This document shows positions 44,960-52,935 of a stretch of DNA of 64,000 nucleotides, piece by piece. The notes beneath the pieces are model-generated. The model saw nothing but the letters and a program-made list of their open reading frames with translations, was not told where the DNA came from and made no database searches. The translations under genes and the position numbers were made by a program. Each line of letters begins with the position of its first letter. Positions within the stretch are counted from its first letter, which is position 1. Location: positions 77,751-141,750 of the forward strand of contig JBAZQB010000007.1 in the NCBI GenBank assembly GCA_041645435.1, read 5' to 3'. The DNA is from Methanoregula sp. GTDB lineage: Archaea > Halobacteriota > Methanomicrobia > Methanomicrobiales > Methanospirillaceae.

Positions 44960-45094
44960 TTATTTCGAGCTGTCGTACCCGCAACGCTTACACTTGTAAC
45001 TTCCATCAGGTTTCAGAACAATCTTGGGATCCTGGCACCGGTCACAGACCGGACGATCATGCTTTACTTTGATCTTCTGGGGTTCTTTATCCAT
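44960..45094 (-). CDS. 44-residue zinc-ribbon protein
   Basis: The minus strand from ATG 45094 encodes MDKEPQKIKVKHDRPVCDRC, then a loop and YKCKRCGYDSSK with stop TAA at 44960. Four cysteines (17, 20, 35 and 38) in a C-x2-C-x14-C-x2-C pattern form a zinc ribbon. The codon use is GC-rich like neighbouring genes and the frame ends cleanly, so I regard it as a real gene. Such short ribbons occur alone in archaea; the function is unknown. Confidence 0.7.
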   Translation of the reverse strand: MDKEPQKIKVKHDRPVCDRCQDPKIVLKPDGSYKCKRCGYDSSK

Positions 45095-45540
45095 GCGAAA
45101 AGGTTACCCCGTCACCCTATAAAGATGTGCTGCCGGCTGTGACCTCCATGCAGACCCGGCTCCCATTAACCGGCATATGTTGGACAACAACAATCTGCAC
45201 CGGAATTTCCTGTTATTTTTTGAAACCTGCACACTCCATAAAACTGTGACATATTTTTCTTTACACCCTTATGCGGGACTCCCGGGTGAACCTGGTTGGA
45301 ACAAAGAACCGCACCCCCCGATATTCATGCTCGGGTAAGGGAAGCAAAAACATTCCCGGATATCAGGAGCACGAATGCTGGCAGTGCATGGTGTTGAATC
45401 GAATAGCGGGTAAAAAATCTGACGCTTTCAATCAGAACCAATCCGGCGGTCTTTATCGATGGATCCCCATTTGGTAAAATGGGGCAGACTGGATCTTCCC
45501 GCCACCATTATCCCGCTCCCCGCCCAAGTAATAGCTGCGT
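45095..45540. other. Intergenic stretch of 446 bp, no supported gene
   Basis: Open frames such as 45271-45477 (68 residues) have no recognisable pattern. The region separates two divergent genes (zinc ribbon on minus, GIY-YIG protein on plus) and so should contain both promoters. Confidence 0.4.
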
Positions 45541-46458
45541 ATGTCGCCCGACCCAGAACCCGAAGAACCGGGCACCCCGGAAAATTTCAACGACCTTTAT
45601 TACTTCTCTGAATTCTGGCAGGACCTTCCCTGGTCCCCGTGGGTCCCGTTCGATGCTCCGAGAGAATTTTTCTACATTCCCAAAGAGCCCGGTATCTATC
45701 GCATCCGGCCCGTCGGGAAAGATTTCCTGGTATACATCAGTGAAACGAACCGGACCCTCCACCAGCGCCTCGGCGAACTGCGCCAGAGCCTCCGGAGGAC
45801 CGACCTGATGCCCTGGAACGATCCCGACACCTCCGCGCCTCCGCTCTGGGCCTGGAGGGATGCCGAAAGATACCAGTATGAATGTTCAGCTGCACCCCTG
45901 GATGCATCCCCGGCGGGACGCCGGGCAATGGAGAGTTTCCTCATTTACCAGTACCGGCAGGAAGTAAAGGAGTCCCCGCTCTGCAACTTCGGCCGGTTCC
46001 ACCCACGGTACCGGCGTTCAACGAACAAGAGCGGGAACCTGCGGGGCGGAAAACTCCTGGACAATCAGAAGGACAACCCGGCCGGATGGCCCAGTATCCC
46101 CCCGCTCAGCCCAGCCGGAAAACCCGGGGACCCGGACTGGATGGAGCTGGAATGGACCCCGGCAAAACCTTTTACACCGGAAAATATCGAGACCATTTTG
46201 CCGGGAGCAGGGCTCTACCTTCTTACCGATGCTGGATCGCAGGAGATTCTGTTCATAGGCCAGGCCCCTGACTGTAAGAAGAGGCTGCTCGTCCAGTGCG
46301 GGAAAGAATGGGATGATCGCACACTTGAGTTCTCGTACCAGCCCCTTGGCGAGAATGTGTTCCTGCACAATCTCCGGGAACTGGAAAACGATCTCATCGG
46401 GAATTTTTTCGAGCACTACCGGAAAGCTCCGGAGTTCCAGTTCCGGGCCAGCCGGTGA
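45541..46458 (+). CDS. Protein with two GIY-YIG-like nuclease domains
   Basis: In this 305-residue protein, residues 45-165 show EPGIYRIRP, then LVYISETN, QRLGELRQSL with an Arg, AMESFLIYQY with the metal-binding Glu and SPLCNFGR with an Asn, i.e. all GIY-YIG positions. Residues 215-305 repeat the layout: GAGLYLLTD, ILFIGQAPDCKKRL and ELENDLIGNFFEHY with Glu, ending APEFQF where the Asn is absent. The first domain may be active while the second looks partly degenerate. It stands alone. The role may be DNA repair or defence, but no partner gene is adjacent. Confidence 0.65.
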   Translation: MSPDPEPEEPGTPENFNDLYYFSEFWQDLPWSPWVPFDAPREFFYIPKEPGIYRIRPVGKDFLVYISETNRTLHQRLGELRQSLRRTDLMPWNDPDTSAPPLWAWRDAERYQYECSAAPLDASPAGRRAMESFLIYQYRQEVKESPLCNFGRFHPRYRRSTNKSGNLRGGKLLDNQKDNPAGWPSIPPLSPAGKPGDPDWMELEWTPAKPFTPENIETILPGAGLYLLTDAGSQEILFIGQAPDCKKRLLVQCGKEWDDRTLEFSYQPLGENVFLHNLRELENDLIGNFFEHYRKAPEFQFRASR

Positions 46459-46506
46459 GAAAACGAACTTTTTTAAACACCGTTTCCGGTTTTTTTATCT
46501 TTTTCA
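46459..46506 (+). terminator. T-rich terminator region
   Basis: Two T-tracts (ACTTTTTTAAACACC and GTTTTTTTATC) lie within 45 bases of the stop codon at 46458. Confidence 0.4.
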
Positions 46507-46964
46507 TGTCTGATTTCTGTAGCGGCATTCAGCACAATTACTAAAGATAATCACATCTTCGGAGGGGCTTGTGGATAATGCCGGTTCTGGGATGAACCGG
46601 TTTTAAAATTCTTGCCCGAATATATGACGCTCATATTCACATTCTGCGGGCATTTCACGGTCACGGACGGGGGAAAATACCTGCAAAAACCGGGTCGGTT
46701 GGACGACCGTTAAGAGTCATTCTATGCGGTCGATTCCAGCGGTATTTTGGCAAACGGGGCAATATTCCGGTACATTTTTTTCAGGACCCGAATTTGGGCC
46801 CGATTTGCAGTCCACCACGAGAGCCGGGAATTTTCGGAATGGAAACGGGGCCCGATACAAGCGTATTCTGGATGGGGGGAATGGTGTGGGATTCCGGGGT
46901 CTTGTTGAGAGGAATTTCAACATTACTTATTCTTTGTAAAGGATACCCCAGTATCCGGGTATTT
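46507..46964. other. Intergenic stretch, no supported gene
   Basis: Short open frames on both strands (46724-46939, 46781-46999) are antisense to each other and show no family pattern. Confidence 0.4.
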
Positions 46965-47275
46965 TCTGAAGAGTAAAGTGCCAACCCAGCCCCTGACATC
47001 TATCTTTTACAATAGTCCGCCCCCCTTTGCGCCAGCCCTGCCCCCATTGGGGGCGGGGGCGCATGCGATTTCTCGGTATTACCAAAAATCCCGATTCAGG
47101 TAATACAGCACTATCGCAACCGGGGCGCCATAGCGGCGGGGCGAAGCCCCTGAAGCGTCAGTATTTCCGCTCCAAAACGAATTTCTTTTTTGCATTAAAT
47201 TTTTGGCAGGTATTTTTTACCTTTTTTCACTCAGTAAATCCATCCTGGGTTCAGCGGCTGGAATAGTACATTACC
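46965..47275. repeat. Dispersed repeat A, copy 2 (311 bp)
   Basis: It matches 35256-35567 in the same orientation from TCTGAA to GGAATAGTACATTACC, sharing GTGCCAA, CAGCCCCTGACATCT, TCCGCTCCAAAACGAATTT and the two GC-rich hairpins (CCCCCATTGGGGG at 47043, GGGGCGAAGCCCC near 47138). In this copy both stems are perfectly paired. There is no intact reading frame in it. The two copies are about 11.7 kb apart. Confidence 0.9.
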
Positions 47276-47619
47276 CTTTCTGAAATATCCACGCACAGGA
47301 TGCCGATTTCCGGCTTTCCGGATCCGTGGATGACAATTCGCAAAAATGAGGGTAAGGTTCGCCGGATTTGCGATCGAGTTCATATCTGAGATTGAGAGGT
47401 CATGTGGAGCAGCGTTCAGGTATCGTATCCGATCTTCTGATGAGTCCTGGTCCCGGGACAAGGAATCGGGGAGTTGGATTTTCCCGTAGTCTCTATTCCA
47501 GATTGCCAGAAAGAGATCGATAACCCGGGAACCCACCATGTTCTCTCTGTGGGGTGGGGAACAATGCGACTCGGATTAGAACCGGAAAATATTTCCTCAA
47601 TCCCCTCAACTAAACCATA
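47276..47619. other. Stretch between repeat A and the nuclease gene
   Basis: Minus-strand frames here (47231-47539, 47416-47850) are long mainly because the DNA is GC-rich; they lack family patterns and one runs into the nuclease gene antisense. The stretch must contain the promoter of the nuclease gene at 47620. Confidence 0.4.
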
Positions 47620-48477
47620 ATGGCAGATCTGGATCCCTTTTTCTTTACCATCAATACCTGGTCCTTCACCAAACACCGGGTCTGGAACCGGTGCCAGCGC
47701 CAGTATTATTTCGAGTACATTGCCCCGTACGTGAAAACGGCTCCGGTTGTCAGTCCCGAAAAAATCCGATGGCTCAAGAACTTCACCTCCAAATTCGTTG
47801 TCCAGGGCCAGCTCATTCACGACATCATCGACCAGCAGATCGAACTCCATTGCACGAACCGGCCGATGGACCTGGATTCGGCGCTGAAATCGTTCTCAAA
47901 GAAAGTATCACTCTACAAGGATATTGGCGGCGAGACCTTTACCGAGTACCATAATGGCGAGAAGATCCCATCGTCATTTTTTTCCTACATCGATACGAAC
48001 GGGAAGACCTGCCTCCAGACATTCTTTGGAAAATGGCCGGGTTACAGGAAACGGGAATGCCTGCGGCACGAGCAGTTCGATCATTTTCATATCGGGGATG
48101 TCGGAATAACGGTCAAGGTGGATTTTGTCGGGAAGATGCCGGATGGCACGCTTGTCCTCACCGACTGGAAGACCGGCCGGGACGATGACGAGTACGAGAC
48201 GGAACTCCAGATGGCGGCCTATGTGCTCTGGGCACAGGAATACTACCAGATGAGCCCGGACGAGATCAGCACCGAGCTTATATTTTTAAAAACCGGTGCA
48301 ACGAAGCCCTACCGGTTCTATGAGGACCAGTTACACGATATGCTGGAGATGATCCCCCGAGAATATGCGGCAATGAACGCCTCGTACGAATACGGGGATT
48401 TCCCGGAAAACCCTTCGCAGCGGGAATGCCTGAGCTGCAAGTTTACGGAGGTTTGTCCGGCAGCAAAGGTTAGGTGA
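47620..48477 (+). CDS. PD-(D/E)xK nuclease, Cas4/RecB-like with Fe-S-type cysteines
   Basis: The 285-residue protein has NRCQRQYYFEY with a Cys near residue 22, GQLIHDIIDQ (the conserved His), ITVKVDFVGK and VLTDWKTGRD (D...D-x-K active site), LQMAAYVLWA (motif Q-x-x-Y), and a C-terminal CLSCKFTEVC (C-x2-C-x5-C). This is the order of RecB-family nuclease domains with a four-cysteine iron-sulfur site, as in Cas4 and AddB. No CRISPR repeats or cas genes are seen nearby, so it is a stand-alone form, perhaps in DNA repair. Confidence 0.85.
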   Translation: MADLDPFFFTINTWSFTKHRVWNRCQRQYYFEYIAPYVKTAPVVSPEKIRWLKNFTSKFVVQGQLIHDIIDQQIELHCTNRPMDLDSALKSFSKKVSLYKDIGGETFTEYHNGEKIPSSFFSYIDTNGKTCLQTFFGKWPGYRKRECLRHEQFDHFHIGDVGITVKVDFVGKMPDGTLVLTDWKTGRDDDEYETELQMAAYVLWAQEYYQMSPDEISTELIFLKTGATKPYRFYEDQLHDMLEMIPREYAAMNASYEYGDFPENPSQRECLSCKFTEVCPAAKVR

Positions 48478-48732
48478 GAAGGAGATCCACAGGTCTTTTC
48501 CGTACGCCGGAATACATATTTGAATGCGGAGGGGGAATTGCCAGAAACAGGAAACAGCTGCCCACAACCAAAAATGGCGGGCTCCGGTTTTCATGGTGCC
48601 GGTGTGCGCCGACTGATTCTGCGGGTTTCTGCAGAGCCGGAAAAACAATTTTTCTTTCTATCACTATCTCTGTTATTGAAAAACCCCGGAAACCGTATAA
48701 AAAAAGTCCGGGTTCTTTCCCGCGTCCGGGTA

Positions 48733-49983
48733 TCAGATAACTCTCATTAACGGATTTGCAGATTTATCCCTGCCATCCTTTGCCCGTTCGTGGTTCGGGT
48801 ACAGCCGGACTGCCTCCTCATAGGCTGATTTTGCCTCCGGGTATTTCTGGAGTTTGTAATAAGCATCGCCGATATCCGCATAGATGTTTGCTTTTCCGAG
48901 ACTTGTTTCGCGGGTATGTGCCAGTTGTCCCTGCCAGGCAGCTATCGCAGCTTCATATCTCCCGGTACTGGAGAGGAACCGGGCTTTGTCCTCCCACGCA
49001 CCCTCATTCGCCGGATCAAGCAGCGTTGCCTGTTCATAGGACCGGATCGCCTCGTCTTCAAAGTTCAGCGCAGAGTAAGTCCCTGCATTAACGGTCTGGT
49101 TGTTTTGCCGGCTGAAATAGAGCGAGGAATAGGTATGTGCCCTAAACAGCCAGAGTTTCGGGTTATCCGGCACAGCGGCAATGCCGGATTCGATTGTGGT
49201 GATCTCGTCTTGGTACTGGTTGTTTAATCTGTAAGTCTGTGCAAGACCGTACCAGGCCTCCCCGTTGTCCGGATTGAGGGCGAGCGATTTCCGGTAAGAT
49301 ACCGCTGCATCCGTATAGTCAAAAGATTTGAGATAGATAGTCCCGAGTTCCTCCCAGGCAACACTGTTCTCCGGGTTGAGCCGGGTTGCATTTTTCAGGG
49401 CCTGCTCTGCAATGTCCTGGTACAGGGTATTTGCATTCCGCTGCAGGTACGACCCGTTCTGGTCCAGGATATAATATGCCGAACCTGCCATGTACCAGGC
49501 CATAGCATTCTCCGGGTTACGCGTAAGCTCATCGCGTGCAATAGCAGCAGTTATTAAGGATTTGGCATAGACCAGTTTCGGGTCAATGGCAAGAGCAGTT
49601 GTGAAAGCCTTCACCGCTTCCTGGTACCGGCCGAGACCGTCAAGGGCAACGCCCTCGTAAATATAGGGCAGGGCGCTTGACGGGGCGGCGGCCTGAGCCT
49701 TTTTGCTGGTATCCAGCGCTTCCGTGTATTGTTTCCGGACTATCAGGGCATGGGATTTCCCGAGCAGAGCCGACGCATTCGAAGGTTCGATTTCGAGTGC
49801 TTTTGTATAATAGCTGGTAGCCGAAGAATACGAGCCGATACCCTCGGCTCCATGAGCCTGCCTTAAGTACGATCCAACACTGTTGTCCGGAACAGGTCCG
49901 GAAATGTCAAAACATCCGGGAGTTACTGCCATGCCAATGATGAACAGGCAGGCAAGGAGCGAGAAGAGTTTTATTTCTGCCAT
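48733..49983 (-). CDS. TPR-repeat lipoprotein
   Basis: The 416-residue protein begins with a signal and lipobox (AEIKLFSLLACLFIIGMAVT, then PGC), so it is probably lipid-anchored outside. At least nine tetratricopeptide repeats follow, for example GSYSSATSYYTKALEIEPSN, GRYQEAVKAFTTALAIDPK and DYTDAAVSYRKSLALNPDN. TPR proteins serve as binding scaffolds. The ATG at 49983 is preceded by an AT-rich stretch. Neighbours give no clue to its partner. Confidence 0.9.
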   Translation of the reverse strand: MAEIKLFSLLACLFIIGMAVTPGCFDISGPVPDNSVGSYLRQAHGAEGIGSYSSATSYYTKALEIEPSNASALLGKSHALIVRKQYTEALDTSKKAQAAAPSSALPYIYEGVALDGLGRYQEAVKAFTTALAIDPKLVYAKSLITAAIARDELTRNPENAMAWYMAGSAYYILDQNGSYLQRNANTLYQDIAEQALKNATRLNPENSVAWEELGTIYLKSFDYTDAAVSYRKSLALNPDNGEAWYGLAQTYRLNNQYQDEITTIESGIAAVPDNPKLWLFRAHTYSSLYFSRQNNQTVNAGTYSALNFEDEAIRSYEQATLLDPANEGAWEDKARFLSSTGRYEAAIAAWQGQLAHTRETSLGKANIYADIGDAYYKLQKYPEAKSAYEEAVRLYPNHERAKDGRDKSANPLMRVI

Positions 49984-50258
49984 GGTATTATTCCGGATTG
50001 GATATCGGCTGGTCGGATTATCAGTGTTTCTTTTTTGCCCGGCCGTTATGATTCTCTCAGGAAGATTGACAGTATTCCCTTAACCGGGCAAATTAATCCG
50101 GGATTATGCCTGGAATCTGGTGAGGATTGTTTCGGGTGTGGGGAATAGTTTGTGTCAATCGGAGTAATCCGGGTAATGTATGGAACAGCTGATGTGCAAT
50201 TCCTGGGGGTAAAAGATACTTTCAATACCCGTAACGAATAGTTCTTTCAAGGGAACGT

Positions 50259-50654
50259 ATGAGGCTGACGCGTCTGGTCAAAATGATTGGTCTGGCTGCA
50301 TTGATGGGAGGAATCATTGGTTTTCTGCTTCCGGGGCAGTTTGTCTATTCCCCGGAGATTGAGTCCTTTCTCACCCGGTACGGTGAAGCCCTTTTCAAAG
50401 GGATCAGTTCAAACCCGATGGTAATGACCTTCAATGCCAAAGCCCCGGTCATTATTCTTATGGTAATCGGGTTTATCCTGCTCTTCTGGGGAATGGTAAA
50501 AGAAGTGACTGATCCGGAAGAAGCGGCGGGCACAAAAACCCGTGACAGCAGGAGATCCATTCAAGAATTGATCGAATCTCAAAAAAATGAGGGTATCGAG
50601 AATCAGTATTACAAAAAATCGGTAAAAGAACTGGCTGAAAGGAAGAAACCGTGA
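50259..50654 (+). CDS. Two-helix membrane protein of unknown function
   Basis: The 131-residue product has an N-terminal basic stretch, a helix (MIGLAALMGGIIGFLLPG), an outer loop of about 40 residues, a second helix (VIILMVIGFILLFWGMV) and a charged C-terminal tail with EESQKNEGIEN-like residues. The promoter is not clear. It is monocistronic between a TPR lipoprotein on the minus strand and a NYN-domain gene on the minus strand. Confidence 0.65.
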   Translation: MRLTRLVKMIGLAALMGGIIGFLLPGQFVYSPEIESFLTRYGEALFKGISSNPMVMTFNAKAPVIILMVIGFILLFWGMVKEVTDPEEAAGTKTRDSRRSIQELIESQKNEGIENQYYKKSVKELAERKKP

Positions 50655-50832
50655 ATACGAGATGATTCCAACGTAGCAATCCGGGATCAATAACAAGGTC
50701 AGATTTTTTTTCTTTTAATTTCCCGGTAAAATCCCGATTGTATGGCACAATCCTTCCGGAAATTTACCCGGCTGAATGTCTCAATACCCTGCGGAACAGG
50801 AAGGGACGCTTTGTATAACGGAAAAAGGGATC

Positions 50833-51900
50833 TTATTTCAGTTTTCCCAGAAACTCTTTTTTCAGGTTGTCGAAATCTTCAGAAAGTAAATAGGGGGAGA
50901 AACCGGATCCCTTCTTCTTCTGGATGATCCCCGACTCGATCAGGGTATGGAGTGCATCTCTCATCGCACGCTTCGAGATAGAGAGAAGGCCTACATCCCG
51001 CCGTCGGTCAAGGTACGAGAGCAGAATCCAGGGATTGCCTTCCGATTTTTTCCCTTTGCCTTCGGTAAAAAACATCTGGACGGCATCGATTATCACTTTC
51101 CATTCTTTCTTCGTCGGGGGCCGTGTCTCAAACTCCTCGCCATCGTCTTCATTGAGATTGGATTTCACATACGAGATCCCATCGATCTGGATGATCTCGA
51201 TATCCATCTGCTTATTCTCACTCACCGACTTGATGAAATTCCCGAAACTCGGAAAACCGATCTTCTTCTCAGTAAACGTGGGATCGATCTGGAGCATCTT
51301 GATCTTGATGCCGGCATAATCCAGGTGTTTTCCTTCATCCTCGAGGATCCGGAGGGCATCCTTGAGCAGGTCGATGGCATGGGACGATTCTTTCTGGATC
51401 GATGTCTCCTTTTTCGTATCCGGTTCATGGATGTCGGCTATCAGCTCGTAGGAGATGAATTCATCGCAGTTTTTGATGATGAGCTTGCTCGTGAATGCAT
51501 CGCCGCTTAAAATTATGACATACTTCCCGCTTTCCCGGAGTTTCTGGATGAGCGAGAGGAAATCGCTGTCGCCGGATACGATCGCAAATGTATTGATATT
51601 CGGGTTGAGAATCGCAGTCTCAACAGCATCTATGGCGAGTTTGATATCCGCCCCATTCTTTCCTTCCGTATTCAGGCTGGGCTTCTCGATAAGCTCTATG
51701 CCGTAATTGAGCAGGCTTTCCCGGTAATCCTGGTTCTTGACCCAGTCGGCATAGGCCTTCCGGATCCGCACAACCCCGAGCTCTGAAAGCTTGTTGATGA
51801 TAGGCTCAATCTTGAACTTTGTCTTGTACTGCCGCTGCAGGCCGATCTCGATATTTTCAAAATCAATGTATAATGCGATAACTTTCGTATCCAGCGCCAT
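50833..51900 (-). CDS. NYN-domain RNase-like protein with OST-HTH/LOTUS-type domain
   Basis: The 355-residue protein begins ALYIDFENIEIGLQ (catalytic Asp 13 with Glu), has GADIKLAIDAVETAI near residue 83 and FAIVSGDSDFLSLI near 110, which together form the acidic NYN (DUF88/PIN-like) site. Residues 185-240 (LKDALRILEDEGKHLDYAGI and TFTEKKIGFPSFGNFIKSV) have the layout of OST-HTH/LOTUS RNA-binding domains. The C-terminal part (RRDVGLLSISKRAMRDALHT) may be a winged helix. It probably acts on RNA. Confidence 0.8.
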   Translation of the reverse strand: MALDTKVIALYIDFENIEIGLQRQYKTKFKIEPIINKLSELGVVRIRKAYADWVKNQDYRESLLNYGIELIEKPSLNTEGKNGADIKLAIDAVETAILNPNINTFAIVSGDSDFLSLIQKLRESGKYVIILSGDAFTSKLIIKNCDEFISYELIADIHEPDTKKETSIQKESSHAIDLLKDALRILEDEGKHLDYAGIKIKMLQIDPTFTEKKIGFPSFGNFIKSVSENKQMDIEIIQIDGISYVKSNLNEDDGEEFETRPPTKKEWKVIIDAVQMFFTEGKGKKSEGNPWILLSYLDRRRDVGLLSISKRAMRDALHTLIESGIIQKKKGSGFSPYLLSEDFDNLKKEFLGKLK

Positions 51901-52201
51901 AAATCCCGTTCAGAATATAGAGCCTGCGGGTTAAGAAATGTTGCTCGGGAACTTTTTTTATGGACATCCGGTTATTCAGAAATTATGAAAGAGTGGGACC
52001 AATTCGTTACTATCGCGGATTCGATCCCCCCCGTCAGAGTTTTTGGATTTCCATGACATACGGTTTAACCCCCTCCCTACTGCACCAGAAAATCCATGGC
52101 AGAATAGTGCACCATGAAAGCAACAATCCGGTAACCGACCTCGTCTGGTGTTATGACCCTACAATGTACCGGATAAACATCCCGGGAAAAATGTGGAGTG
52201 A
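51901..52201. other. Intergenic stretch of 301 bp, no supported gene
   Basis: A plus-strand frame of 81 residues (51960-52205) has no family pattern and no ribosome site; I leave it out. The sequence next to 51901 must hold the promoter of the NYN gene. Confidence 0.35.
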
Positions 52202-52640
52202 TTAATCATATTTCCGGAACAATGCCGGGTTCTGTTTCCGGATCCACCAACGCCACTGGAGGAAAATATTTCCGGTAATCACCAGGACAAGGACACCGCC
52301 ACTCGCGATAGCACGAAGCGGAAGATCGGATTTGTCAGGAGTTGACGGTACGACCGTTGTCTACTGCACAACCGGTGCCATTGTTGCAGGTACAGTACTT
52401 TTCACGATTGCCGAAACCGGCGCCAGGTCCCCGATAGTTAACAGAGCTGAGGAGACGTTCTGATTATCAACGATGCCGGGCAGTGTGCGTATGGCATACC
52501 GCAAAAATGAGGGCATATTGCCGTGAAGCTGATCTTCCCCCAACTGGCAGCCCCGCCAGTAGTCGGCAGGGCAACCCAATACTTACCGGTGTGATGGTAC
52601 ATCACGATATTTTGCGGGAATATGGGGGCACTTTCCTGTG
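52202..52640 (-). pseudogene. PGF-pre-PGF surface protein relic, second copy
   Basis: On the minus strand several frames read PQNIVMYHHTGKYWVALPTT, AASWGKISFTAI, TIGDLAPVSAIVKSTVPAT and APVVQ, then GGVLVLVITGNIFLQWRWW and IRKQNPALFRKYD with TAA at 52202-52204. They match the relic at 40754-41511 part for part. Frame changes and stops show it is dead. The two relics lie in opposite orientations about 11 kb apart. Nothing of the N-terminal half is left in either. Confidence 0.72.
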
Positions 52641-52935
52641 GTGAAAACAAAAATGGAACCATTTTGTCCACCATGGAAAATATTCCCATAATTTGTAACA
52701 AAAATTCTAAACCGGTCAAATTGCGGGGTTTTTTTCCATTTAGGGGTGTTCCGCAAGGAGTGTTTTTTTGTCGAACTTTGTATCATCTGGTACCCGATCG
52801 GGTTCCGTAGGCCAACATGGGTTATAATCCGGATTAGAAATGCGCAGGAAAATTTGGGGTAATTGATCCTTTCGGAAATTTGTGAAATACTGAAACCTAT
52901 TGCGGGTAATTAGACGCTGAATCTGCACGTTCTTC
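52641..52935. other. Intergenic stretch with a decayed element end
   Basis: AAATTTGTGAAATACTG (52870-52886) resembles the element end AAATTAGTGAAGTACTG at 63443-63459 with a few changes, so this may be a relic of one end of the same element family. No partner end is seen on the left. The rest has no supported gene. Confidence 0.35.

Noticed and set aside
52383..52406. GTACTTTTCACGATT near 52391 looked like an element end
   Set aside because: It codes for the VKSTVP segment shared with the relic at 41.3 kb, so the likeness to the element end is by chance.
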